This document shows, piece after piece, positions 31,643 through 39,956 of a DNA stretch of 64,000 nt. The stretch's first letter is position 1; every line of letters begins with the position of its first letter. Below the pieces are notes generated by a model. It saw only the letters and a list, made by a program, of their open reading frames with translations, searched no databases and was not told the DNA's origin. Source of the DNA: Bordetella pertussis 18323. GTDB lineage: Bacteria > Pseudomonadota > Gammaproteobacteria > Burkholderiales > Burkholderiaceae_B. The stretch lies in contig NC_018518.1 of assembly GCF_000306945.1 (NCBI RefSeq), positions 496,001 to 560,000 on the forward strand, read 5' to 3'. Both the position numbers and the translations under genes were made by a program.

Positions 31643-32323
31643 ATGAATGCTTCGACCCTGCCCGACGTAGAACAAGCCCGATTCAACATGGTGGAACAGC
31701 AAATCCGCCCCTGGGACGTGCTGGACCCCAAGGTGCTGGACGCCCTGTTCGCCGTACGCCGGGAATTGTTCGTGCCGCCGGCGCTACGCGCCCTGGCCTT
31801 CTCCGACCTCGAAATCCCGCTTGAAATCAACGCGGTCAACACGCGCCAGAACATGCTGGCCCCCAAGATCGAGGCGCGCCTGGCCCAGGAACTGCTGCTG
31901 CAGCCGACCGACTGTGTGCTGGAGATCGGCACCGGCTCGGGCTACCAGGCCGCCCTGCTGGCCTACCTGGCGCAACAGGTGACCACGGTCGAAATCGACA
32001 GCCGCCTGGCCACCTTCGCCCAGCAGAACCTGCAGGTGAACAATGTGGCCGACGTCAAGGTCGAAACGGGCGACGGCCGCAATGGCTGGGGCTCGACCGA
32101 ATACGACGCGATCCTGGTCACCGGTTCGGTGCCGGTGGTGCCCGACGCGCTGAAATACCAGTTGCGCGTGGGCGGCCGGCTGGTCGTCATCGTCGGACAG
32201 GCGCCCATCATGACCGCCTACCGCATCACGCGCACCACGGCCGCCAGCTTCGAGACCGTCTCGCTGTTCGAGACCGTCATCAAGCCGCTGCGCGGCACCA
32301 CCGTATCCCAGTTCAAATTCTGA
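31643..32323 (+). CDS. Protein-L-isoaspartate O-methyltransferase-like protein
   Basis: 226 residues of the PCMT family. The N-terminal MVEQQIRPWDVLDPKVLDAL, the AdoMet-binding VLEIGTGSGYQAALLAYL, and TVEIDSRLATFAQQNL are the key segments. It lacks the classic Pcm sequence at several points, so repair of isoaspartyl residues is not assured. It ends 3 bp before a TolC-family gene, and the two are very likely co-transcribed. Confidence 0.88.
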   Translation: MNASTLPDVEQARFNMVEQQIRPWDVLDPKVLDALFAVRRELFVPPALRALAFSDLEIPLEINAVNTRQNMLAPKIEARLAQELLLQPTDCVLEIGTGSGYQAALLAYLAQQVTTVEIDSRLATFAQQNLQVNNVADVKVETGDGRNGWGSTEYDAILVTGSVPVVPDALKYQLRVGGRLVVIVGQAPIMTAYRITRTTAASFETVSLFETVIKPLRGTTVSQFKF

Positions 32324-32326
32324 ACC

Positions 32327-33646
32327 ATGCGTATCGGGCGGGTTGCGGCGTTGCTTACCTTGGCCTGCGCCGCGAACGCCAGCGCGCAGGACCTGATGCA
32401 GGCCTGGCGGGCCGGCCTGTCCAACGATCCGCAATTCGCCGCGGCGCGCGCCGCCTACCGGGCGGGCCAGGAAAAACTGCCGCAAGCCCGCGCCGGGCTG
32501 CTGCCGGCCCTGTCGGGCGAAGCCGGCGGCCTGTATAACGAAAGCCGCACCACCCACGGCCTGGGCGTCTCGCACAGCGGCGGACGCGGCACCTGGGACC
32601 TGGTCCTGACCCAGCCACTGTTCGACTGGTCGCGCTGGCAGCGCTTCGAGCAATCCAAGCTGGTCGTGGCCGACGTCGAAGTGCAGTTGCAGCAGGCCTT
32701 CCAGGACCTGATGCTGCGCGTGGCCAATGCCTATTTCGGCATCCTCACCGCCCAGGACGCGCTGGCGGCCACCGAGGCCGAGAAAGCCGCCGTCGCCGAA
32801 CAGCTGGCCGCCGCCAAGCGCACGTTCGAACTGGGCAACGCGACCATCACCAACACCTACGAAGCCCAGGCGCGCTACGACCTGGTCGTGGCCGAGGAGC
32901 TGCGGCAACAGAACGACCTGCAGACCCAGCGCGACGCGCTGTCGCGCATCATGGGCGAGGCGCCCGGCGCGCTGGCCGAACTGCCGCCCGGCATACCGCT
33001 GCCGGCGCCGCAGCCAGCGCGCCTGAACGACTGGTCCACCCAGGCCGAGGCCTCGGGGCTGGACGTGCTGCGCGCGCAGCTGCAAACCCGCATCGCCAGC
33101 CACGAGATCCAGATCGCCCGCAGCGGCCACATGCCCACCCTCAACCTGCGCGCCAGCAGCGGCAGCGCGACCGACGGCGTATTGCAGGGCACCGGGCCGG
33201 GCCGCCCGATCGAGAACACCGTCGGCGTGACATTGTCCATCCCGCTGTATGCCGGCGGCGGCATCTCCTCCCAGGTAACAGAAAAAGTCCAACTGGAACA
33301 AAAGGCCCGCCACGACTTCGAGGACGCGCGGCGCCAGGCCGTGCAATCGGCGCGCCTGTACTACAACGGTGTCCTGACCGGATTGGCGCGCGTGCGCGCG
33401 CTGGAGGCGGGCGAGAAATCCAGCCGGGCCGCCGTCCAGGCCAACCAGACCGGCTACGAGCTGGGGGTGCGCATCAACCTGGACGTGCTCAACGCACAGC
33501 AGCAGCTGTACGCCACCCAGCGCGACCTGGCGCAGGCGCGCTACGGCGCCCTGCTCGACAGCCTGCGCCTGAAAGCGGTAAGCGGCATCCTCTCCGAGGC
33601 CGACCTGGACGCGGTCAATCGCCTGCTGCGGCTGCCGCGCAACTGA
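32327..33646 (+). CDS. TolC-family outer-membrane efflux channel
   Basis: 439 residues with a signal peptide (VAALLTLACAANASA). It shows the two-fold TolC repeat: DLMQAWRAGLSNDPQFAAARAAY in the first half, and the tail motif LGVRINLDVLNAQQQLYATQRDLAQARY, which is very characteristic of TolC. It probably serves as a general exit duct for tripartite efflux or type I export, distinct from CyaE. It ends 21 bp from the convergent rfaE2. Confidence 0.91.
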   Translation: MRIGRVAALLTLACAANASAQDLMQAWRAGLSNDPQFAAARAAYRAGQEKLPQARAGLLPALSGEAGGLYNESRTTHGLGVSHSGGRGTWDLVLTQPLFDWSRWQRFEQSKLVVADVEVQLQQAFQDLMLRVANAYFGILTAQDALAATEAEKAAVAEQLAAAKRTFELGNATITNTYEAQARYDLVVAEELRQQNDLQTQRDALSRIMGEAPGALAELPPGIPLPAPQPARLNDWSTQAEASGLDVLRAQLQTRIASHEIQIARSGHMPTLNLRASSGSATDGVLQGTGPGRPIENTVGVTLSIPLYAGGGISSQVTEKVQLEQKARHDFEDARRQAVQSARLYYNGVLTGLARVRALEAGEKSSRAAVQANQTGYELGVRINLDVLNAQQQLYATQRDLAQARYGALLDSLRLKAVSGILSEADLDAVNRLLRLPRN

Positions 33647-33666
33647 ACCGGCGCGCCCGCAGGCGC

Positions 33667-34155
33667 TCAGCCCTGGCGGATCTTGCCCAGCAGCGCGGTG
33701 GTGGAGCGCTCGAAATCGAACGGAATCGCCACCGCGCGGCCGCCCCAGCTCTTGACCAGGGCCGTCTCCGGCAGGGTGTCCATATCGTAGTCGCCGCCCT
33801 TGACGATCAGGTCGGGACGCAGCTCGCCGATGAGTTCCTGCGGCGTGTCCTCGTGAAAAGAAGTCACCGCGTCGACGCAGCCCAGGGCCGCCAGCAGCGC
33901 GGCGCGGTCTTGCACCTGATTGAGCGGCCTGTCGCTGCCCTTGCCCAGGCGCCGCACGGACTCATCCGTATTGACCGCCACCACCAGGGTCGCGCCCAGC
34001 TGGGCGGCCTGGTCCAGATAAGTGACGTGGCCACGGTGCAGGATATCGAACACGCCATTGGTGAACACCAGCGGACGCGGCAGACGGCCAGCGGCCACCG
34101 CGGCAACCAGCTCGGCGCGCGACAGGATCTTGGATTCGAAACGGGCAGAAGACAT
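33667..34155 (-). CDS. rfaE2: D-glycero-beta-D-manno-heptose 1-phosphate adenylyltransferase
   Basis: 162 residues, a stand-alone version of the C-terminal domain of HldE/RfaE. The nucleotidyltransferase motif FTNGVFDILHRGHVTYLDQA (about residues 31-50) contains the HxGH site. VKGGDYDMDTLPE and the C-terminal FERSTTALLGKI are also family features. It makes ADP-heptose for the lipooligosaccharide core. The 100 bp downstream of the start on the other side contain the repeat array that hosts the IS1663-like element. Confidence 0.92.
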   Translation of the reverse strand: MSSARFESKILSRAELVAAVAAGRLPRPLVFTNGVFDILHRGHVTYLDQAAQLGATLVVAVNTDESVRRLGKGSDRPLNQVQDRAALLAALGCVDAVTSFHEDTPQELIGELRPDLIVKGGDYDMDTLPETALVKSWGGRAVAIPFDFERSTTALLGKIRQG

Positions 34156-34172
34156 AAACCGATTTTACGGGA

Positions 34173-34258
34173 GCCTGTCCCCGGATGGGGACTGGCACCG
34201 GCAAACTTCCGTGCCTGCCGTGCAGAGGGACTGGCTCCGGCAAACTCCTCCGGTGCCT
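34173..34258. repeat. GCCTGTCCCC repeat array, left part interrupted by the IS1663-like element
   Basis: A degenerate palindrome GCCTGTCCCC-GGAT-GGGGACTGGC starts at 34173. Further partial units follow (GTGCCTGCC; GGGACTGGCTCCGGCAAACTCCTCCGGTGCCT). The last unit stops at CCGGTGCCT (34250-34258), where the insertion element begins. Its other half resumes at 35469. The same family recurs at 46096-46165 and 54591-54617. Confidence 0.75.
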
Positions 34259-34272
34259 TGTATCTTTCCTCC

Positions 34273-34428
34273 GGTGGTGATTAGCTATCACCACCGCGCG
34301 CCGATGACCGCGAGTTGGTGCCCAAAGCGAGGACTTTGTGGGACAGATAGCGGCTCGGCAGCGCACTGCTGGGCCGGCGAGACACTGGACGGTATCGTAG
34401 GGCGAGGACCCTGTATGTACAAGGCAAG
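34273..34428 (+). ncRNA. Predicted bridge RNA of the IS1663-like element
   Basis: Three structures follow one another. The 5' hairpin is GGTGGTGA/TCACCACC (34273-34295). The first loop is closed by CCGC (34308-34311) and GCGG (34350-34353). It carries GGTGCC (34317-34322), hairpin CAAAG-CGAGGA-CTTTG, then GGGACAG (34340-34346); these equal the left target and the reverse complement of the right target CTGTCCC. The second loop carries GACGGTATC (34388-34396), hairpin AGGG-CGAGGA-CCCT, then TACAAG (34418-34423). These match the element's right end GACGGTATCT and the reverse complement of the left junction CTTGTA. Order and design match IS621-type bridge RNAs. Exact transcript ends are unknown. 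Confidence 0.82.
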
Positions 34429-35453
34429 TGGGCGCAGTGGCTGACAGCAGTTTGTTATCTGCAGGAGGCCAAGTCCATGTTTTCATAGGTATTGATGTAT
34501 CAAAGGCCAAGCTGGATTGCACGTTGCTGACGGCTGAGGCTGACAAGCGTAAGACCAAGGTGGTGGTCAACACCGCCGCGGGCGTACAAGCCCTGCTGGC
34601 GTGGTGCGCCAAACACGGCGCACAGCCGGCGCAGTTGCACGCCATCCTGGAGCCTACGGGTCTGTATCACGAGCAAGCGGCCACGGCGCTGCCCCAGGTC
34701 CGGGTCTCTTTGGTCAATCCCGCCCAGGCCCGGGACTTTGCCAAGGCCTTGGCGCTGCGCTCCAAAAATGATGCGCTCGACAGCTACGTGCTGGCTCGCT
34801 ATGGACAGACGCTGAGCCCGGCGCTGTGGCACCCGGCGCCCTTGCATGCGCGTCAACTGCGCGCCTTGTTGACGCGACGCGAGGCGCTGAGCAAGGATCT
34901 GTTGCGTGAGCTCAATCGCAAAGAGAAGAGCCAGTTCAGCCCCTCGGCGCCCTTGGTCGATGGTTCCATCGACAAGGCCATCGCGTTCTTGCGCGAACAG
35001 ATCAAACAAATCGAGCGGGCGATCGATCAGCACATCGACAACCACCCCGACCTCAAGCAAGACTGCGAGCTGCTGAACTCCATCCCCGCCATCGGGCCTC
35101 AGGCCGGCAACGCCATCCTGGCCGTCATGCACAATCGGCATATCGACTCCGCCCAGAGCCTGGCCGCCTATCTCGGGGTGGTCCCTGTGCAGCGCCAATC
35201 CGGCAGCAGTCTGAACAGCTGCGCACGCCTGTCCAAAGCCGGCCCCTCCCAGGTGCGCGCCACGTTATACATGGCGGCCCTGGTTGGGACCCGCCACAAC
35301 CCCCACATCCGCGCCCTTTACCAGCGCCTGCTCAAAGCAGGAAAAAGCAAAAAGGCCGCGCTGGGCGCGGCCATGAGAAAACTGGTGCATCTGTGCTTCG
35401 GGGTCCTCAAAAACCGCATCCCCTACCAGCCCAATTACGCCATGAACGGTTGA
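34428..35453 (+). CDS. IS110-family transposase/recombinase (IS1663-like)
   Basis: Up to 341 residues. The N-terminal RuvC-like DEDD domain shows FIGIDVSKAKLD, the ILEPTGLYHE segment and RSKNDALDSYVLARY. The C-terminal transposase_20 domain shows LNSIPAIGPQAGNAIL and SCARLSKAGPSQVR, carrying the expected serine nucleophile region. The start is unclear: in-frame GTG 34428, GTG 34437 and TTG 34452 lack good ribosome sites. A strong AGGAGG (34463-34468) instead precedes an out-of-frame ATG at 34477 that reads MFS-stop. The protein should use the upstream bridge RNA to choose its target. Confidence 0.9.
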   Translation: MGAVADSSLLSAGGQVHVFIGIDVSKAKLDCTLLTAEADKRKTKVVVNTAAGVQALLAWCAKHGAQPAQLHAILEPTGLYHEQAATALPQVRVSLVNPAQARDFAKALALRSKNDALDSYVLARYGQTLSPALWHPAPLHARQLRALLTRREALSKDLLRELNRKEKSQFSPSAPLVDGSIDKAIAFLREQIKQIERAIDQHIDNHPDLKQDCELLNSIPAIGPQAGNAILAVMHNRHIDSAQSLAAYLGVVPVQRQSGSSLNSCARLSKAGPSQVRATLYMAALVGTRHNPHIRALYQRLLKAGKSKKAALGAAMRKLVHLCFGVLKNRIPYQPNYAMNG

Positions 35454-35468
35454 CTGCCAAGACGGTAT

Positions 35469-35493
35469 CTGTCCCCACGGGGACAGGCACCGG
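35469..35493. repeat. GCCTGTCCCC repeat, right part after the IS1663-like element
   Basis: CTGTCCCCACGGGGACAGGCACCGG is the second half of the repeat unit broken at 34258; the core CT appears on both sides of the element. A further degenerate copy (CCTGCGGAGACAGGCGCC) follows. No gene lies between here and 35645, and the rest of that gap probably holds the promoter of the permease gene. Confidence 0.75.
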
Positions 35494-35644
35494 ACCCCTG
35501 CGGAGACAGGCGCCCTGCGACCCGGGCGCGCCCGCGCATCTGTAACAGGGACGCCCCGGATAATTCAGCTTGCGGTCAGGGCCGTAAAACTCTGTATATT
35601 CCCAGGGTTCGCCCCGAATCCATGCAGAGAGACCGCTTTCGCCT

Positions 35645-36748
35645 ATGCATCAACCCGTACTGCCCGCCTTCCTGATCGCCCGCTGGCTGCTGTTGCTGGT
35701 CTTGCTGGCCGGCATCTATTTCCTCAGCGGCTTCCTGGTGCCGGCGTTGGCGGCGCTGATCATCGGCCTGGCGACCTGGCCCCTGTTCCAGCGCCTGGTG
35801 CGCGCATTCGGCGGGCGCACCACGCTGGCCGCCACCCTGGCCCTGGTGGCCGTCATCGTGATCCTGGTGGTGCCGCTGTCGCTGGCGCTGTCGTACGCCA
35901 TCAAGGAGGCCGGCAACTTCTTCGCCTGGGCGCTGGCGGCCAACAAGCACGGCGTGGACGTGCCGGCCTGGATCATGTCGCTGCCCATGGTGGGAGAGCG
36001 CCTGGCCGAGTACTGGCGCACCTACCTGGGTGAGCCCCACGCCCTGGGCGCCCTGGTCGAGATCGTCAGCGGCGAGCACCTGGGCAACATCTACCGCATG
36101 GTGCTGTCGGCCACGGGCAATGCCTTCCAGCTGCTGCTGACCGTGCTGTTCATGCTGATCACCCTGTTCTTCGTCTACAAGGACGGCACCCGCATGGTGG
36201 GCCAGCTCGACATCCTGGGCGAGCGCGTCCTGCCGGCGCGCTGGCAGCGCTTCTCGCGCGTGGTGCCGGCCACGGTCAGCTCCACCGTGACGGGCATGTG
36301 CCTGATCGCCCTGGGCGAGGGCGTCGTGCTCGGCCTGGCCTATTGGGTGGCCGGCGTGCCCTCGCCGGTGCTGCTGGGGGTCATCACCGGGTTCATGGCG
36401 CTGGTGCCGGGCGGCGCGCCGCTGTCGTTCACGCTGGTGTCGCTGTACCTGGTCGGCTCGGGCCACCTGGTGGCCGGCATCGGCCTGTTCGTCTGGGGCA
36501 CGGTCGAACTGTTCATCGTCGACAAGACTCTGCGGCCCCGCCTGGTGGGCGGGCCGGTCAAGCTGCCGTTCCTGCCGACCTTCTTCGGGCTGGTCGGCGG
36601 CGTCAAGACCATGGGCATTGTCGGGCTGTTCGTCGGCCCGGTGCTGATGGCGCTGCTGGTGGCGATCTGGCGCGAGTGGGTGCGCAATGTCGAGCGCGAG
36701 CGCGACCAGTCGATCCTGAACCCCGAGGGCGAGGAACCGGCGGCCTGA
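35645..36748 (+). CDS. AI-2E family transporter (YdiK/PerM-like permease)
   Basis: 367 residues, an integral membrane protein with about seven or eight helices. The N-terminus has two close helices (LLLLVLLAGIYFLSGFLVPALAALIIGLA). The conserved C-terminal block includes GFMALVPGGAPLSFTLVSLYLVG and FVDKTLRPRLVGGPVKLPFLPTFFGLVGG-type sequence, the strongest family signature. Substrates vary in this family (quorum signals, sodium/proton exchange), so no specific cargo is assigned. Confidence 0.85.
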   Translation: MHQPVLPAFLIARWLLLLVLLAGIYFLSGFLVPALAALIIGLATWPLFQRLVRAFGGRTTLAATLALVAVIVILVVPLSLALSYAIKEAGNFFAWALAANKHGVDVPAWIMSLPMVGERLAEYWRTYLGEPHALGALVEIVSGEHLGNIYRMVLSATGNAFQLLLTVLFMLITLFFVYKDGTRMVGQLDILGERVLPARWQRFSRVVPATVSSTVTGMCLIALGEGVVLGLAYWVAGVPSPVLLGVITGFMALVPGGAPLSFTLVSLYLVGSGHLVAGIGLFVWGTVELFIVDKTLRPRLVGGPVKLPFLPTFFGLVGGVKTMGIVGLFVGPVLMALLVAIWREWVRNVERERDQSILNPEGEEPAA

Positions 36749-36834
36749 CGGCGCCCGGCAAAGGAGTATGCTTGCAGGGCGCGCGGCCAAGGGTTGAGCC
36801 GCGCGCATCCAATCTGCCAGTCAAGAGGTTCGGG

Positions 36835-37599
36835 ATGTCCGCCGCATTGGTCGCACAGCAGGTCGCTACGCTGCGTGAGCAGGGTTTCGCGGTCGTGCGC
36901 AATTTTGCTTCCCCGCCGGTGCGCCAGGCGCTGCGGGAATTGGCCTTGCAACACCTGGCGCAGACCGTGGACCCGGTCGAGTACGAGGCCGATCTCAAAT
37001 ACCCGGGCGCGCCCAGCTCGCGCCTGGCCGCCGGCGGCCAGACGGTACGCCGGCTGCTCGACGCCTACGGGCGCGACCAGCGTTTTCGCGACTGGGCCAC
37101 GCAGGCGGCCATCGGCGCCTTCCTGCGCGCCTATTTCCAGGACACGCCGGTGCTTTCCACGGTGCACCACAACTGCATCATGACCAAGCATCCGGCCTTC
37201 GGCAGCCTGACCGGCTGGCACCAGGATATCCGTTACTGGTCATTCAGCGACGACGACCTGGTGTCCTGTTGGCTGGCGCTGGGCGACGAGCGGGCCGACA
37301 ACGGCGGGCTGTATTTCGTGCCCGGTTCGCACACGGCGTCGTTCATGCCCGAACAGTACGACGCACGGAAGTTCTTCCGCGACGACCTGCCGCAGAACCA
37401 GGAATGGATAGGCCGGGCCGTCTGCCCGGAACTGCAGGCGGGCGACGTGGTGTTCTTCCATTGCCGCACCTTGCATGCGGCGCGCCAGAACGCCACCGAT
37501 ACGGTCAAACTGTCGCTGGTGCACACCTACCATCCGGCCAGCTGCCACCCGCTGCCCGGTACGCGCTCGGCCGGCTCGCCCGGCGTGCCGCTGCCTTGA
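36835..37599 (+). CDS. Phytanoyl-CoA dioxygenase (PhyH) family protein
   Basis: 254 residues of the Fe(II)/2-oxoglutarate-dependent dioxygenase fold. The metal site is readable: HxD in LTGWHQDIRYW (about residues 127-129) and a distal His in FFHCRTLHAARQN. An Asn-Gly-rich loop (ERADNGGLYFVPGSHTASF) precedes the distal His. The hydroxylation substrate is unknown. The ATG at 36835 is preceded by a moderate AGAGGT. It lies 86 bp after the permease gene. Confidence 0.85.
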   Translation: MSAALVAQQVATLREQGFAVVRNFASPPVRQALRELALQHLAQTVDPVEYEADLKYPGAPSSRLAAGGQTVRRLLDAYGRDQRFRDWATQAAIGAFLRAYFQDTPVLSTVHHNCIMTKHPAFGSLTGWHQDIRYWSFSDDDLVSCWLALGDERADNGGLYFVPGSHTASFMPEQYDARKFFRDDLPQNQEWIGRAVCPELQAGDVVFFHCRTLHAARQNATDTVKLSLVHTYHPASCHPLPGTRSAGSPGVPLP

Positions 37600-37720
37600 G
37601 GTCCGGCCACGCGCGGCGCCCTGCGCCGCCTGGCCATGTCGGACGCACGCCAGGGGGGCGCACGGCGGCGCGGCGCTACGCTACACTGGCCGCGCTGTTT
37701 CGTCCGCGAGCGCTTGCCCC

Positions 37721-38911
37721 ATGATCAGACTGCGCAATTTCCTGCGCCGCATCGGCCGCTACTTCCCGCCCAATTGGTGGCTGGCGGCGCTGGTTGCCAT
37801 CGACGGCTATCTGTTCGTGCGCCCCGTGCTCGGGCGCGCGGTCGATTACCCCATGGACTACTGGCTGTCGTTCGACAGCTGGCGCGATGCGATGGACGCC
37901 GTCGGGCTGCTGCAGATCCCGCGCGTCATCCTCGGCGCCGGCCTGCTGCTGATGGCGGCCGGGCTGGTGCTCAAGGCGCGTATCGCCTGGGCTTTCTCGC
38001 TGGTGTTGCTGGGCGCCATCGGCGTGGTGGCCGGGTGGGACGGCGGGCATGGCCTGCTGCTGGCCTACACGGGCGTGCTGATCGCGGCGCTGGTGTGCTT
38101 CTGGCGCCGCTTCGATCGCGCCAGCCTGGCGGCCGGCAGCCTGTTCGCCGTGATCAGCATCACGTCGCTGCTGATCTACGCCGTGTTCGGCACGCTCTAC
38201 CTGGGCGCCGAGTTCTCGCCCAAGGTCGAGAGCCCCGCCACCGCGTTCTATTTCTCCATCGTGTCGATGTCCACCGTGGGCTATGGCGATATCACTCCGC
38301 AGACGACCGCCGCGCGGCTGTTCGCGGCCTCGATCATCATCCTGGGCATCACGGTGTTCGCCACGTCGATCAGCGCCATCGCCGGGCCGGTGATCGGCGG
38401 CAATCTCAAACGGCTGGTCCGAGGACGGATATCCCACGCCATGCGCAAACATCACATCATCATCGCCGGCGCCACGCCGCTGGCGCAAAGCGTCTACGCC
38501 GGCATGCGCGAACGCGGCAACAACGTCACCGTCGTGGTCGCCCCGGGCATCGCGCACAATTATCCGGAGGATGCCGACCTGGTGACCGGCGATCCCTCCA
38601 ACACCGCCGTGCTGGCCGAGGCCGGCGCCGCCCATGCGCGCTATGTGCTGGCGCTGCGCGACGACGACGCCGACAACGCCTTCATCGTGCTGGCCGCCAA
38701 GGAAGTGGCCGGCCCGGACACCAAGACGGTGGCGGTGGCCAATACCGCCATGCACCTGGCCAAGATCCGCCGGGTACAGCCCGACATGGTGTTCTCGCTG
38801 CAGCTGCTGGGCGCCGAGCTGCTGGCCCGCACGCTCAGCGGCGAGACCATCGACAACGCGTTGATCACCGATCTGTTCTTCACCAAGGCCACGCCTTCGG
38901 GCGCGGCCTAG
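37721..38911 (+). CDS. Potassium channel protein with RCK/TrkA-N domain (Kch-like)
   Basis: 396 residues. The first ~230 residues contain several membrane helices and a pore loop with the selectivity filter STVGYGDIT (about residues 183-191). The C-terminal cytosolic part begins HHIIIAGATPLAQSVYAGM, a Rossmann-type RCK domain that gates the channel, with DADLVTGDPSNTAVL inside. Size and layout resemble E. coli Kch. The TAG stop lies in the CCTAGC target duplicated by IS481 copy 3, so the protein is complete. Confidence 0.89.
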   Translation: MIRLRNFLRRIGRYFPPNWWLAALVAIDGYLFVRPVLGRAVDYPMDYWLSFDSWRDAMDAVGLLQIPRVILGAGLLLMAAGLVLKARIAWAFSLVLLGAIGVVAGWDGGHGLLLAYTGVLIAALVCFWRRFDRASLAAGSLFAVISITSLLIYAVFGTLYLGAEFSPKVESPATAFYFSIVSMSTVGYGDITPQTTAARLFAASIIILGITVFATSISAIAGPVIGGNLKRLVRGRISHAMRKHHIIIAGATPLAQSVYAGMRERGNNVTVVVAPGIAHNYPEDADLVTGDPSNTAVLAEAGAAHARYVLALRDDDADNAFIVLAAKEVAGPDTKTVAVANTAMHLAKIRRVQPDMVFSLQLLGAELLARTLSGETIDNALITDLFFTKATPSGAA

Positions 38912-39858
38912 CTGTGAACTGTCAATAGGTTGTATTCGTCCAGGTTGAGTCTGGAGATGGGTACAGCGCGCCCGATGCCTTGGTGGGGTCGATGCCAGTT
39001 GTAGTGGTGTAGCCAGGATTTCATGGCATCGGCTCGGTGTTGGGAGTTCTGGTAGGTGTGAGCGTAAGCCCACTCACGCAAGGCCGACTGGATGAAGCGT
39101 TCGGCCTTGCCATTGGTCTGTGGGCGGTAAGGTCGGGTAAAGCGGTGCTTGATGCCCAGCTCATGGCACAGCGCGGCGAAGGCGCGGCTGCGAAAGGCCG
39201 AGCCATTGTCGGTGAGCAAGCGCTGGATGGTCACGCCCAGGCGCTGGTAGTAGGCCACTGCGTCCTTGAGGAACTGGACGGCGCTGGGGAAGCGCTCGTC
39301 GGGGTGGATGTCGGTGAAGGCCACGCGGGCGTGGTCATCGATGGCCACGAAGACGAAGTCCCAGCCGGCCCCCTCAACGGTATCGCGTCGGTTGCCCGTG
39401 ACCCGGTGGCCAGGGCGCTGGATACGTCCCAGCTTCTTGATGTCGATGTGCAGCAGATCGCCGGGGGCCTGATGCTCGTAGCGCACCACCGGCTCGGCCG
39501 GCTCCAGGTCGGCCAGGTGCGACAGACCGGCGCGGGCCAGGACGCGGCTGACGGTGCTGGCTGACACGCCCAGCGCCTGGGCGATGCGCGCTTGGGTCAG
39601 CCGCTTGCGGCGCAGCTCCACGATAGCCAGCGCCTTGGCCGGCGCAATCGCTCGGGGCGAGACCGTCGGGCGCGAGGACGCATCGGCCAAGCCCGCCTGG
39701 CCCTGAGCCAGGAAGCGGCCCAGCCATTTGCGCACAGTCGGCGCGGTGACCCCATAGGCGCGGGCCGCTTCAGGCACACAAACTTGATGGGCGATCAATT
39801 GCTGGACCATTTCGAGTCGACGTAGGAAGGTCAATCGGGCATGCTTATGGGTGTTCAT
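38908..39858 (-). CDS. IS481 transposase (copy 3)
   Basis: 316 residues, essentially the same protein as copy 1 with the DDE triad D139, D217, E253 intact. The last residue is Ser instead of Thr because the final codon straddles the element border, and the TAG stop comes from the flanking CTAG. It appears functional. Confidence 0.96.
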   Translation of the reverse strand: MNTHKHARLTFLRRLEMVQQLIAHQVCVPEAARAYGVTAPTVRKWLGRFLAQGQAGLADASSRPTVSPRAIAPAKALAIVELRRKRLTQARIAQALGVSASTVSRVLARAGLSHLADLEPAEPVVRYEHQAPGDLLHIDIKKLGRIQRPGHRVTGNRRDTVEGAGWDFVFVAIDDHARVAFTDIHPDERFPSAVQFLKDAVAYYQRLGVTIQRLLTDNGSAFRSRAFAALCHELGIKHRFTRPYRPQTNGKAERFIQSALREWAYAHTYQNSQHRADAMKSWLHHYNWHRPHQGIGRAVPISRLNLDEYNLLTVHS

Positions 39859-39955
39859 CCGGCCGGGCTCCTTGAGTGAACTGGGGGGTTGGCGATTTCC
39901 AGTTTCTCAAATCCGGTTCGGATGAACCATGCATACAACCTATTGAATCTTCACA
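38913..39955 (-). mobile_element. IS481, copy 3
   Basis: 1,043 bp in reverse orientation. Flanks are CCTAGC on both sides (38907-38912 and 39956-39961), the only matching pair in this window, so it looks like a simple insertion. Before insertion this CTAG served as stop codon for both convergent neighbours (the channel gene and the ABC ATPase gene). It shares a C-to-A variant near its transposase start with copy 4, unlike copies 1 and 2. Confidence 0.97.
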
Positions 39956-39956
39956 C

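Larger units (their letters stand above)
34259..35470 (+). mobile_element. IS110-family insertion sequence (IS1663-like)
   Basis: A 1,212-bp element placed exactly between two CT dinucleotides. Joining the outer flanks gives CCGGTGC-CT-GTCCCC followed by ACGGGGACAGGCACCGG, a restored palindromic repeat, so the insertion is precise with a CT core. No terminal inverted repeats are evident, as expected for IS110. The left end holds about 170 bp of structured non-coding sequence, and the right end only 17 bp after the recombinase stop. The IS1663 name is from my knowledge of the IS110-type element of B. pertussis. Confidence 0.9.
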
